Source of the DNA: Gymnogyps californianus
Lineage: Eukaryota; Chordata; Aves; Accipitriformes; Cathartidae
Length of the DNA stretch: 64,000 nt
Reading direction: 5' to 3'
NCBI RefSeq assembly: GCF_018139145.2
Contig: NC_059478.1
Coordinates: 29,139,001-29,203,000 of the forward strand
Shown: one piece after another, positions 11,767-23,600 of the stretch
Layout of the letters: every line of letters starts with the position of its first letter
Numbering within the stretch: position 1 is the first letter of the stretch
Notes under the pieces: generated by a model
Seen by the model: only the letters and a program-made list of their open reading frames with translations
What the model was told of the DNA's origin: nothing
The model's database searches: none
Position numbers and translations under genes: made by a program

Positions 11767-13885
11767 AATGTCATACTGAAATTTGAAAATAGCTTTTATC
11801 ACAGGCTTGTTTTCACGCTTTTTTTACCTTCCTAACACTCTTCCTACCAAGTACATTGGCTCAGTGAGTCTGGAGTTGCTTGCCCTCTTCCATTACTTTG
11901 AGCTGAAACCAGGTATCTCCTTAAGGATATTTCAAAGTTTCCAGATTCAGTTTTCATGCATACTTTGTTATTCTTCCTGTCTTAACAATTTTTTCAAAGA
12001 ATGTCCTTCCGCCCTTATATGATTTTGCCATCCAAAGACTCATTTATACTCTACAAATGCTACAAGAAACTATTCTGGGAATTCAAGGCAGGATTCAGGC
12101 TTATTAGTGTTTTAGCTGATTCAGACTTAAAACAGAGTTCTGGGGACAATAACCTTGTTTCCATCCCTGTTTAACACCTCTCTGTAATTCACTATTTCTT
12201 ATCTGTGGAAATAGTCTTCAAAAAGCATATGCTGATTTCTACACATGAATGAAGTTTCCATATTGTCCAGCAATATGAAGACTCTTCAGTTTATTGCAAA
12301 GACTACCAAAATATCTTCAGATTTTCTAAGTATTTCAAATCTCAGTCGTGCTGAAGTAGTCATTGATTGGTTGTCCACAAGATGGGGCTTCTACAACGGA
12401 GATCTTTGTATCCAAATTTAAGATTCTGATGCAAAAGCTCTGAGTGGCATCACAGTTGACAGGAACACTTTTAGCCCATACTTTCAAATTCTGGCACAGG
12501 AACAGTCCTCAGAAAAGGAACGCCACTCCCCATTTCTTGTGTAAAACCAATAATCCCTCAGGAAATCAAAACAGCAGCAAGTGATTTTACCTTGTCCTTA
12601 ACCCTTGCACTGTGCTGGTGTACAGCTTGAGTCAGAGGCAATACACACCATTACAATCACCCTGTGTCTTGCGGAGTTTCTGTAAGGTCATCTAGTTCTA
12701 CACAAGCTTTTGTGGAAAGGTACGCAGTCCAAAACACCAAATGAAGTGTACATTGTTTTGAGACATTTCGTAAGTCAACATGTAGTCTAATATATGAATT
12801 TCTAAAGCAGTCTGCAAGTCCACTGTTAGGATGTTTCTGTTAAGATGATAACACCTCCAAAAAAAAGTTAGAGAAAGTAGCTCCACAGAGCCTGTAATTT
12901 CTATAAACTTAACTGAAAGAGGGAAAAGTTTGCTGTTACAAAAACTAACTGTAGGCATGCACTTCAAAACAAATGAAAAATAATTTATTCTTAGACACAA
13001 AAATTTTGAAACATTTTTTCAAAAAAATAGGAATAGACTTACAGTACCTTTAGCTGTCTTTGTTTCAGCATGTGAGAAGTGTTTGTTTAAACTGTATGTG
13101 ATTTGTTCTGCTAAAAAAAAGGCCTGCCTCCTCTTTTCTCATATAAGTAAGCTTAAACAATCAAGGTTTTCATGTCTTATAGGAATCTCCACACAACCAA
13201 AACCAGGACGGACTAACTGGGATTGTACAACTACTTTCTTGTATCCCCCCTCGTAGTACTAGAGAAATCAGGAAGACTTAATTTATGATCATTCCTGTTT
13301 TCTGCATGATTTAGTTGTTTTCCAGAATTCTTTGCAGGAAGCACAACAGAAGTGTTCCAGCATGCAAAAGCAAATACTGGTACAAATTTCCAGCCTGCTC
13401 TCCCTCCAAGAGGAGGGTGTACACACATGGACTATTCAAAAAGTAAAACTGAAGCTTAAGAAGAGGAAACACTTCTGGCCAGATGGTAAAGTTAATCTCC
13501 GAAAGACTAACTCCTCCCCAGTGCCAGAGGCAGTCATTCACAATCACCTAATACTTTTTGCACAAAATCTTCAGTGGTTCCTCCTCACATTCCTTCTGTT
13601 CAGTCTCCAGTAACTTGTCTTCTGCAATTCAGCTAGCTAAGCTGTCACAGACCAGAGTCTCAACAAGAAGTGCAAAATAGTACCCTTCAGAATAATCATC
13701 TGGAGAAGCACAAAATAAGAAAATCTGAATAAGTTGGAATTACACGGAGGATAGGAGTGACAGTGCGCTGCAAACTGAAGTCAATGATGTTGTATTATGA
13801 AAAAAGGAAGGACACTAAGTTTGATAAATGGCATTTTTGCACGTACTAAATAATATTCTCTTTACTCAACACTGAGGTTTTAACT
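11767..13885. other. Non-coding sequence
   Basis: About 2.1 kb of AT-rich sequence. Short open frames occur on both strands (for example 12698-13000 minus and 13332-13613 plus), but none has a recognisable domain or a consistent pair of splice sites. Confidence 0.45.
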
Positions 13886-14275
13886 GAAGTACTCTGTCCA
13901 GCTTTGGATGCCACGCTTACTGAAAAAGTGGACCAAAGAAAGAGTCTGCAGGACAGTGAAACGTATAGGAGATTTACAAATCATGATCCATAAGGAAAGA
14001 CTGAAACAACACAGCGTAACAGTCTTCAGATATCTAAAATCACTGCAACAATGCAGACAGGACACGTAATAAAGAGTTTGACTTGTAACAATCTTAGATA
14101 TTATGAAAAATTTTAAAATTGCAAGGGATTAGAACACAGTACCTACAGGCGTCATTCAGTATCCAGAAACAGTTTCAACAGTTTTCTGTCAAGGAATGAC
14201 AAAGACATAGGTGATCTTGGACTGGGACAGAGTTGTATGTCAGAAGGTCACACTCCATAGGTTCTCATGAATCTT
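13886..14275 (+). mobile_element. Old, degenerate CR1-like LINE fragment
   Basis: On the plus strand the order of diverged CR1 landmarks is preserved: ACTCTGTCCAGCTTTGGATG (RT C-terminal region), GGAAAGACTGAAACAACAC, ACAGTCTTCAGATATCTAAAA, and then the 3' UTR-type end. Stops and indels interrupt every frame. The divergence is clearly higher than in the copies at 5.2 and 57.1 kb, so this is an older insertion. Boundaries are approximate. Confidence 0.7.
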
Positions 14276-14812
14276 TCCATGTGTCATTTTATCACTCTGT
14301 TATTGCAGAAGACCTATAGCTACCTACAGGAAGAAAACAGAGATTTTCGGCTACAGGAAAAATGGTGAAAATCAGAAAACCAGGAAGATTTAGGAGAAGG
14401 GGAAAAAGAGGTGTTTTAAGTTGTGCAGCAGAAAGCATATTCAGTGTGGACAAATGATAAATGCCCCCATTCTGTTTCAAAGAGGAACAAGCATTTTGGA
14501 TACTACTTTACTGTTGCAGTGAACTGAAGGCTTTGTGAGGAACAAAAAGTCTCCAAGATAGAAGTCAAATTCAGATGAAATAATATCATGTTCAACTTTA
14601 TACCCCTCATTAGTTGAGGTAATTTTGGCTTCTGGACCTGCTACTCCAAATATCTATCTTTTCCCCTCATCTTGGGCAGAATATCCCTGAACCCGCAGTG
14701 ATGGTACCCGATGACTAACAAACTGGCCACTGGTGAACTCTGGACAGAGCTCGCTCCTTGCAAATTCATGAAGTATTTACACACAGCAAAAACTGAAGAA
14801 AGAGCAACACTT
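14276..14812. other. Non-coding sequence
   Basis: No recognised feature. A pyrimidine-rich acceptor-like site ending CTTGGGCAG lies near 14680, followed by only a 12-codon open stretch. Confidence 0.4.
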
Positions 14813-14872
14813 CAATTAAAATTTATAATTAAATTAAAATTTATTAAAATTAAATTAAAATTTAGAAGATTA
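14813..14872. repeat. AT low-complexity tract
   Basis: Repeated AATTAAAATTTA units, almost pure A/T, with a variable period of about 10-18 bp. This is simple-sequence expansion. Confidence 0.8.
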
Positions 14873-15344
14873 GTTAAAACATAGATTTCTGTTTATTGAA
14901 TATCCACTGCTTGTTGAACGCCAGCCCAGTACTCAAGTATCCCAAAGCCTGTCAGGGGGACGTGTCAGCAAGTCACACTCCTGCTCAAACACAACAGTTA
15001 TCCTGCAATAACTGTGATTCCTTAATATTCTGCTATTGGGAACTTCACCACCCATTCTACTTACCCAATTTTTTTACCTACTGCCATGTTTTCTTACCGG
15101 CATTTTCTAAGGATATAAGGAAGAGTGAGAATTAAAATAACACAGCAGTAATGCATCTGTTGTAAATCACCCAAGAGAAATGAAACAGTATAAACCAGTC
15201 TGGAACCTTTTGGGGTTATCTGTATATAATCTACTGCAACTAAAACCATTCCTGAGACATTTGACCTAATCCGCCTTTCAAAGCCTTCAGTAAGCAAAAT
15301 TCCCAGGTAATCATTTCCAGTGCTAAACGACTTTTGCAGTTTGA

Positions 15345-15580
15345 AATAATTTCCTAATGTCTACCTTAAATCTCCTACTCCAAGTCCATCACCTCTTGCC
15401 CTAGACCCACTGAACATGAAGAAAAATGTATTCCTTCTCTCTGCAGAGAAACTTTTTACATTTTTGAAGATCATTACCACTTTTCCCAACACCAACCTTT
15501 CCTTTAGACTAAACAACCCCAATTCTTTCAGTCTTTGCTCTTAGATCATGTTTTCTAGGTCTCTGATCATTCTTGAAGTT
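15345..15580 (-). mobile_element. Old CR1 LINE fragment
   Basis: The plus strand shows the reverse complement of a CR1 coding and 3' region: TTTCCTAATGTCTACC, then CCATCACCTCTTGCCCTAG, then AGACTAAACAACCCCAATTC, then TCTCTGATCATTCTTGAAG. These are recognisable as the complement of the late CR1 ORF that includes the 'GGGTTGTTTAGTCT' segment. Many substitutions and indels show it is old. The boundaries are approximate. Confidence 0.75.
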
Positions 15581-18160
15581 GAGACTGTGGTAATATGTGG
15601 TACACAGAGAAAAAGGAAAATTGACTCCTACACAAAATTCACCATGAAGCTGGGTGACAGAGGGTTTGTTTGAAGAGGTTACTTTTATATGATGACTGTC
15701 TGCTTTGTTGTTTGTTTTTTTTAATGCCAAAATGCATGTCCTTTTTCTTCTTTGTGACATACAGTGTAGGTGCCCCAGTGCATGGAGTAGGTAGGCATTA
15801 CACTCCTTGGTGATAAAACATTTCGGATCTGGGGAAAACAGTTATTATGGAAGGCAACTTATTTATGCCAATAATGGAAAACATATCCTTACCAAGATGG
15901 TATCTTTGGGATAAATTGATATAAGTAGTATTTGTGACACCAGGATAATTTAAGCAGAAGTTTAAGTAATTTTTAGAAACATGAGCAAAATGCTGCATCA
16001 CAAAGTGCATTTCAGGGAAATACATTAGCTCCATAATTGCCTTCTAGTGCTGCATTCACTCTCTCTCAGAAAACAATATACAATTGTAATATGTACTGAG
16101 AAATGTCTACGGTTGAGCTAAAATCAACAAAACTAATCACATGCATTTTAGAAGATGCTATGTTCTTTATAACCAGATAAATTAACTCAGTCATTCCCAT
16201 AATCAGATTCACATATATAATAGAAGAATGTTATTTACTTCCATTCTCCAGAGGTATACAAGGCCTTTTTTTCCAGAAAAAGGTTTTAAAATTGCAATGT
16301 GTCTTATTCGCCAACATTACCTGAGCAAACAGTGCTATCTCTGAACCTATGGGTACCATGGCATGGAAAGATTGCACTCACAAGTTAACTGGGCTTCTGT
16401 ATATGAATTGAGAAAACAATCTTATCCAGAAGAAAGATAAGACATAATAAGAGATGATAAGTGCTGGGACAATAAGCCCGACGGAAGAAAAGGAAGTGAA
16501 AAAACTTGTCCATGCTGAGGACAGAAAAGGTCTTTCAAAAACTTCTGTTGAGCGTGACACATTAAACATACCCAAAACATTGCCCAACAATAACATGACC
16601 ATGGATCACGTAAAATGAAGTCACCAAAGGGTCTTTTATCTATAAATCAGGATTTTTCAGTAAGATAGCTCATCATCTCTAGCTAGCTCATATGAGCCTT
16701 AAGAATATAGCATTATGTAACTTGTTTCCCCTCATACCAAAACCCTCCAAAATAAAACATAAACATTCTATTGTTTGCATCCTTTAAAAACATTTTTCAT
16801 GAATTTCCATTTTGCTTTTAAAAATACATTTTACTTAGAAGACACTAGCTGCCAAAAAGTGGTTAGAACAGACCTGTGTATGACATTGTCGTATCCAGAC
16901 TTACCAGAACATTAATCCTGTACACTGGCAAATTTCAGACTACCCCATTTCCATTCTGACAACAGATTATAGCCAAATGTTTACAGGTAAGAAAAAGTTT
17001 CATTGACTTAGGTTGCCAGTTCTGTATTGATATTAGTCTGATACAAATTTTTGTATTTGCATCCATCTTTTCTACCAGTCGTATCCATGCAGGCCTAAAC
17101 CACTACATGGCTCTTTCTTCCATCTATAGGATCATTTTAAGGCTCTAGAAAATCCAGTCTGATAATTACTTGTTCCCCAAACTAAGCGGGGGAAGTAAAA
17201 AACAGAGAGAACTGAAGTAGTCAGTTAAACTGTCCTATGGTTCTGCTGGAACAGACAAACTGTACTTGTAAATCACATCCTCTCAGAAAAAAAGAGACCA
17301 CATAAAACCTACTTGTGAGCCTCCAAATCTGTATGGAACAAGGATCTCCTACAGCATGAACAGCTCATAAACAGGGGCTTGTTTTGTTTTGGTCTATACT
17401 CTATTTGGTCCATAGTCACCTCTACTATTCTGCATGTGCAAGGATCACCTCTGTGTCTATTTCCACAAAAGCAGATGTTTCTAAGCAGCCTCTGTACTTA
17501 CAAATATTATCTACAGAAAGCAGGTACAGTGAAGCCTGCCAGGTCTGTTCAATTTTCTGCAACTTAATACTAAGAAATGGTGAAAACAGCTCATGTGTTC
17601 TCTGGAGAAAAGACTCCCATCAAATGGTTATTGAGCAATAAGGACAACCAACCTCTACCTTGAAAAGCTCTTCAGTTGCCTTCTTGGCCTCAAGCCGCAA
17701 AAAATGTGGCAGCAAAAGGAATAGCCCCACAGTCACACCAAGCGTATGCAGGGATATTAAAAGACAACATTTGTGCATTCGTGAACACAAGAATTTTTCC
17801 ATTCCCTGTCTCCTGGACTGCTGTACACATTTTGAGCTGGTGGTGCAAAGCCATTATTAACCACCTACCTGACATAACAGGAGTGAATGGCTTAGAAAAA
17901 CAAGTGGCTTAAACCACCCCGACTTTGAAGAACCCAGTAATGACTGGTAACAGCTCTTCCTCGTTCAGAGCTCTCAGGGGTGCAGAGCCTGCCATATTAC
18001 AAAGCCAAATGCGAACTGCTGCTTCCTCTTTGGTCTCTGTGAGTCCACCATGAAAAGTAGATCTTTTTCCGGCATTTGACAAGTCTCCATCTTTTAAATG
18101 GTGCCCAGATTTGTAGCATCCTGTAGCTACTAATGGGAAAGTTTTAACTGGGCTTAGCAG
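15581..18160. other. Non-coding sequence
   Basis: About 2.6 kb without a recognised gene. A strong donor-like TTTACAG|GTAAGA lies near 16986, preceded by an open frame of about 35 codons. A hydrophobic minus-strand frame spans 16378-16602. Neither has supporting splice sites or homology I can name. Confidence 0.4.
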
Positions 18161-18505
18161 CTATTCCTTTTGGAGATCTGCCTCAAGGTAAATAAATGCA
18201 ACATCTATACCGTGGGACCCCAGAGGATGTCCCAGGATGAGGCCAGAGACCCACGTTTGCACGCTGGTTTCCAAAGAAAGGAAATCTTGGCACACCAGCC
18301 AGTGGGCAGGCACCACATGCTCCCACAGGACCTGCACACTGTGCAGGATCAGGACTGCAAGGCACAGTGCGGCACATGCCTGTGGTCTGCACTGAGCTAC
18401 ACCAACGACACAGGCCGAAGCTCCATAGAGACAATAAACCATGAAATGACAGCTGAATAAAGAAGCCTTTCTAGTTGCCAGTAATCTTGTTCCCGATGTT
18501 GCCAC
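18161..18505. other. GC-richer patch, open on both strands, unexplained
   Basis: This block is distinctly more GC-rich than its surroundings and is open on the plus strand for 96 codons and on the minus strand for 114. The plus frame ends just before two AATAAA motifs (18433-18438 and 18456-18461). It could be a relic of a processed transcript, an old repeat or part of a non-coding RNA. I recognise no protein family. Confidence 0.3.
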
Positions 18506-19779
18506 TGCACAACTGAAAATACCAGTAACAGAGCCGGAGCCTCACCACAAGGTTCTCACAGCAGACAGCTCTGACATTGCCTTAACCTTGAAATCATGAC
18601 TGGGTGAGGCAGTGGTTTGCTGGATCCTCTCCAGCGATTGCTTGCCTAATTCTCCTATTAAACCAAGTCGACATACTCATAGGATAAACACCCAAATGAC
18701 CAAGTCACGTACAAGTCATTATTATTTACAGTACTCCATTTGCAAAGTCTCTTCATCATGAGCAATGATCACAATTCGTGAACCATGTTTACTCTCAGTT
18801 TCTTAGAAAAGCCTAAAACTGTGTTTGAACCCCATAAATGCCAGTAATAACTTTTCTATTGCTACAGATTTTACAATGGGGCTGTTTAGGTTATCCATTG
18901 ATGAGCAGCAAAACAAAACTCCTGAATAGTAATGAAATGAAATCTTCAAGGAAGAACTCATAATCAGCGAAAAGTCTGTTCCCAGGCTGAGATGTCCACC
19001 ACAGGACCTCTCAAACGGTTAAGTAAAGGTTGTAGAGCCAAATACGTCACTGTGGACAACTGGTTTGTAGATACTTTGACCCAAGATGGAAGCTCTAGTG
19101 CAAACCAGGACTGAGGTGGATCAGCAGAGAACTCAGTGATAAAAAGTAGCCATGCTGTACTGCTTCACAGACTGTACTTTCTAGCTGTTCGCATCTGTAC
19201 CAAATTTGCTTCACTTTAAAAAATACGGTAACAAAAATGGATTTTTAAATATTTTCCATGGTCTGAATCTGAAAGCCAGGGAGGGATTTTGAAGAACTGT
19301 CCCAGATGAGAAAGCTGGAAAGAACACTTAAAGGATCACCCTGTAAAGGAAAAAAAGTGTCATTCCCCTCTGGGTGGGTCTGCGCCAGCACTCTTAACGC
19401 AGTGAAAGAGGGACATTCACTCTCTTGAAATTTGCATTTGTCTATACTTATCTATATTTATATCCAAGGGTGAATAAATTTATGAAGGAAAAAAAAGGAG
19501 CTAAATACATGGTTCATCTTAGTATCTGCTTATCAGCTAAAAAGCCTGAAGGGCCACCTTCAGAAACATAGAAGTGATACATGAAGTGCCTGTTGCTTTT
19601 TTTGCTCCACATTCGGGGTTCAACGCCCTGCCCCTACAACTACAGACTGTGCCCACTCGAGTAATGCCAGCGGTAAGCACCAGAGGAGCCCCCTTTCCTC
19701 CCTGAGAAACAACCCAGGGGTGAACCACACGCCGGGGAAGGATCCTTGGCCTCATACAAACCACCACCAGGCCGGGGCG
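18506..19779. other. Promoter-distal flank of RNF11
   Basis: Mostly AT-rich sequence up to about 19600, then a rapid rise in GC content into the CpG island. No gene seen. Confidence 0.5.
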
Positions 19780-20079
19780 GGGTGTGTGTGTGTGTGGGGG
19801 GGTCCCTGCAGCCGCCGCGGAGGGACGGGAGCCCCGGTGCCGCCGGCCGGGCCCGTCCGCCCGCCCCTCCGCCGACCCAGGGCGGCCTTTCCGCCCCAGC
19901 CGCGCCGCCATGCCCGGAAAACAAACAAAAACAAAGCGCTCCCGGGGGTGGAGCAAAGCGGCACCCACCATTTTGGGGGCCGGGGGGAGCCCACCGCCCC
20001 GCAGGCGGCGGCAGCTGGACGGGCACCAACCCCCGCTTCGCCTCGTCCCGCCGGGGGCGGGCAGGGCTCCCCTCGCCGC

Positions 20080-20106
20080 GGGGCCGGGGCCGGGGCCGGG
20101 GCCGGG
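20080..20106 (+). repeat. GGGGCC hexanucleotide repeat, four copies
   Basis: Four uninterrupted GGGGCC units (20080-20103) are followed by GGG, inside the CpG island about 440 bp upstream of the RNF11 start codon. Four or more G-runs with 2-base loops meet the G-quadruplex pattern on the plus strand. If transcription starts upstream, the tract would be in the 5' UTR RNA. Confidence 0.9.
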
Positions 20107-20407
20107 CGCGGCGCGGCGGAGCGGGGCCTTGCGGTTGCTAACCTGGCCCGGCGGGGAGGAGTGAGAGGAGGAGCCAGGGCGGCCTGTGCGACAAAGCCCA
20201 GTGCGCAGGGAGCTGGTGACCGGGAAGCAGAACAGCGCCGGGCTGCCGCGGGGCGGGCGGACCCCACCGGAGCCCGCTGCCCCACGCCGCCCCCCCCGGG
20301 GGGTGGGAGGCCAGTCCTGCCGCCCCCCGGCTCGGGGGTCGGGGCGGCTGCGGAGCGAAGCGGGAGGCGGCCGGGCTGCTGCTAAGCCGCTTAGGGCCGG
20401 GGCTGGC

Positions 20408-20461
20408 ATGAGCCTCCCCGGCGGGGCGGCTGCGGGCTGCGCGCTGCGGCGGGGAGGCTGA
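20408..20461 (+). CDS. Upstream ORF (17 codons) in the probable RNF11 5' UTR
   Basis: An ATG in moderate context (G at -3, A at +4) opens a 17-codon frame, MSLPGGAAAGCALRRGG, that stops with TGA at 20459-20461, 84 bases before the RNF11 ATG. If the transcription start lies upstream of 20408, this uORF would be translated first and the main start reached by reinitiation or leaky scanning. Its amino-acid content simply mirrors the GC-rich DNA, so regulation rather than a peptide function is the likelier role. Confidence 0.4.
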   Translation: MSLPGGAAAGCALRRGG

Positions 20462-20545
20462 GGGCGCGGAGCCGCCGCCGCCGGCGGGGGCTGGCGGTCC
20501 GTCCCTGAGGAGGCGGAGGGGGAGCCCCGCTCCCCGGGGGGGAAG

Positions 20546-20668
20546 ATGGGGAACTGCCTCAAGTCCCCCACCTCGGATGACATCTCGCTGCTCCACGAGT
20601 CCCAGTCGGACAGAGCCAGCTACGGGGACGGGGCTGAGCCGGATCAGGAGCCGCCGCCGCCATATCAG
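20546..20668 (+). CDS. RNF11: RNF11 coding exon 1: lipid anchor and PY motif
   Basis: The start codon sits in a strong Kozak context (A at -3, G at +4) and encodes MGNCLKSPTS, the N-myristoylation signal (Gly2) with the palmitoylated Cys4 that anchors RNF11 to endosomal and plasma membranes. Residues 11-16 hold the acidic-dileucine-like DDISLL sorting motif. The exon ends with PPPPYQ, so the WW-domain-binding PPxY motif is at residues 37-40. The donor is CAG|GTAGGG at 20668/20669, in phase 0. Compared with human as I remember it, Phe26, Glu28 and Thr30 are Tyr, Asp and Ala here, all in the flexible linker. Confidence 0.97.
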
Positions 20669-23600
20669 GTAGGGGAGGGGGCGGGGAGCGCCGCGGCGGA
20701 GAGCGGAGGCTGGAGGGGGACGGAGGGAGCGGGGCGGGCCGCGGGAGGCGGCGGGGCCCTGGGGAAAGGGGGTGAGGACAGGGGCGCGGGGGCCGCGGCG
20801 CGGAGCAACCGCCAGGCCGCTCGCCCTGAGGGCCGGGCCGGGGGCCGCCGCTGGCTCCCCTCCGCCGCCGCTCCTGCGCTGGGCGGCCGCCCGAACCGCT
20901 CCCTTTCCGCTCACGCGTACCGGGGGGGGGGGGGGAAGCCGCTTTGTCTTTTCCAGTCTCACAGCTCGGCCCTCTCGGCAGACGGGCGGCGAGGTTCCGC
21001 CGGCGGGGAACGTTGGGCGGGCCGGGCCCGGCTGGGGGCGCGGGGGTCGGTCCCGTTGCCGGGCGGGGGGCGGCCGCGGGGTCCCGGCGGAGGAGGAGGA
21101 GGGCAGGCGCTGGCCGTCCGGCCGGTGCCGCGTCCTTTGTTGCCTGCCTGCGGTGACATCACCGTCTGGCGTTGAGCTGCTCGGGTGACGCTCCGGGACG
21201 GGGACCGCGGGCGCGTGCACTGCCCGGGCTTTGTCCGGGCGCATTCGCCATCGCCTGGGCTTCGCTCCCGTATTTTTAGCAGCATCTGATCCCCAGTAAG
21301 TAACTCTCCTGGCGCAGTGGATCCTATTTCCCTCGGTCGTGTGGGGCACCAGCAGGGAAGTGTTTCCCATTGTTCGGGTTTTTTTTTCTGTCTCTGAGGG
21401 AAGCTGTTAATTTACATCTTGATGACGAAACAGAGGGGGGGGGGGAAAAAAGGCCGGGTATTTTCTTTTATCGCTTTCCTCGCAGCGGAGGATAACGTTG
21501 ATGTAAAGTGGTGATGGCGTTAATATGAAAGCCCTGCTCTTGGCCCCTTCTCGGAGGGATGGCTGCGGAAAGGGGAAGCTGAACTTGGGGTTGCACTTGT
21601 CTGCTCCGTGTGATCTCCATCCCCATATATAGAAATGTATATTACCCTAAACAAGCCATCTGCAGTAAACGGTTGTACAGCACTAAAAAACGGGGAAAAA
21701 AAATTCCAGTGGTATAAATGCACATTTTATTCAATTTTTTAAAAGTATTTTCCTATCTGAGATAATTGGATACGTTCCAGAGAAATCTATAGAAGTGACA
21801 GTTGAGACACAAATTCTGGAGGGCGACTTGAGAGTGCTCTGTTTTCGAGGATGGGAGTCATTCAGTAGTTGCAGACCTTGACATACAATTAACAAAATTG
21901 CAGGAAGTATTTAGCCAGGCAGACATGTAATCTACAAATGCTTTAACAAGTTCAAGAATTACAGCCCTGATAGAAAGCCCCGTAAGTGTTGAAGAGAAGC
22001 CCCATACGTAGCAGCCCTTGCTGGTGCAGTGAAGCTGCACTGGTGTTGCTTGGCAGTGTGTGCCTGTTTGTTTTGTTTGGGTGCAAAAGCTTAATATTAG
22101 AATAAATTTTGTGATGTAGGGAAATTTTTTCTGAATTCTGAACTGTGTCTGCTGAAGTCCAGTAAATAGAAAGTGCTTGGTGGCAGATTAAGTTTTTTAA
22201 AGGTTGTGTTGTTCTAAATTAAGCCTGAATTGTGCATGCAGTTTAGGAATGAATGCATTGTATTTTTGTCAAATCAACATATAAAGTTTGACTGTTTGTG
22301 CTACTTATTGCATTTACATGTGTGATTCTAGGAAGACTTGTGGAAGTTTTTTTCCCCTTTGAAAACAACCTGTTAGCTCTTTAAGAGTCACAAATTGAGT
22401 ATATGCCTTATGCAGGCCTTCTTGTGTGGATTTCAGTGTAGATAAGTACTCTTCCTCTGTCGCTGGTGGTTTTTTTTTATTTTTTCTTGATGAAGAACTC
22501 CTTGTTCATAAGTGTGGATGGTTGACTGAAACACAGTAGACAGTAAAATAAATGAACCTACAGGTGTCTGTTATTGAGTAAGTGTATTCATAGCAAACCT
22601 TCCCTCACTTGAATAGAGCTGTGTAGCATCAGGTGATGTGCCCACAGGCGCTTGGCTGTCTCAGACATCGCTGGCTGTCCTGAAAGCCCCTCCACTGATC
22701 CTAGCAATTCCTAAAACTTCACCTTAAGGTAGCACTTTGTCTCACACAGTCAAAATTCAAAGCTACTCTTTCCACAGATTTTGAACCACAATGGTTTGTG
22801 ATTTAAAAAAAAAAAAAAACCCAAAGGCCTTGCCTACAAAAAGTGCAGCATTTCATGCACTTTGAGGTCAAGAAGATTTATAATTTTAAATTATTTACAA
22901 GATGCACAAGCCAAACTCGAAATGCGAACAGTTCCTTATGCTCCGTTATTGCTGTTGTACTAGCAATAGGTCACTCTCTCATTTTAACTTTCAAGTGGCA
23001 GCTTGGATTCAGTGTTACAAATGGGAATTTAGGAGTTTTGTCCTTGTTTGTGATAATTACTCCTTTCACAGTGTCTTAACCAGAATTCGAGTGTGTATAA
23101 TATATAGACATTAGGAAGGAAAGCAAGGAAGAGGATAAAATGAATTTGAAAACTTGTTTGTGGCAACTAGCAGTGTGTGCAAGAAACTGGGAGATGAACA
23201 ATTTGAAATCCAACTACTGAAATTTCAGCTGCAAAATTTTAGAAGAGAATAAAATCTGGTATGTTTGCTTCTCTTGGGTTTGCAGCAATGATGTGTCAAC
23301 TTCCTGAATAGATTGTGCGAGGTATGCAAACTAGGAGAAGGAAGCTTGTTGGGTGAAGATACATAGTTGTAGAAAATTACTTCTATGTCTCTTGTAACTA
23401 ATGTCTGTATTATTTTGACATTTAAAATACTTTTTTCGTGTTCTGACAGGATTGTGCCGTGGGCATCCATATGGGATTCTTGTTAAGCCGTAGTTTTTAT
23501 TTAGCTATTGATTTCTAACTGCAAAATGCGCCCCCAATAATCATTTTAGTATTACATGTCAAATTTCTTTTATCAGTGAGTGCTATTGAACTGGCTGTGT

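Larger units (their letters stand above)
19780..21260 (+). promoter_or_regulatory. CpG island containing the RNF11 promoter
   Basis: About 1.5 kb of very high GC sequence packed with CpG dinucleotides, against an AT-rich background on both sides. It surrounds RNF11 coding exon 1. There is no TATA box in a clear position, so a broad, GC-box-driven housekeeping-type promoter is expected. GC boxes (GGGCGG and GGGGCGG) recur on both strands, and a CRE-like TGACATCACC sits near 21154. The exact transcription start cannot be read from sequence alone. A (TG)n tract of about 19 bases lies at the upstream edge near 19782-19797. Confidence 0.9.

Noticed and set aside
16378..16602. 74-codon hydrophobic minus-strand ORF resembling a membrane protein
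   Set aside because: No splice sites, homology or transcript signals. Hydrophobic frames are common in AT-rich DNA.
1..19700. CDKN2C expected upstream of RNF11 by synteny
   Set aside because: No ankyrin-repeat coding sequence is seen on either strand. It must lie beyond the left edge.
19537..21370. Long minus-strand open frames (348 and 410 codons) and several plus-strand ones across the CpG island
   Set aside because: They are Pro/Arg/Gly/Ala-rich in all frames on both strands, as expected where AT-rich stop codons are rare. They overlap the true RNF11 exon 1 antisense and show no domain.
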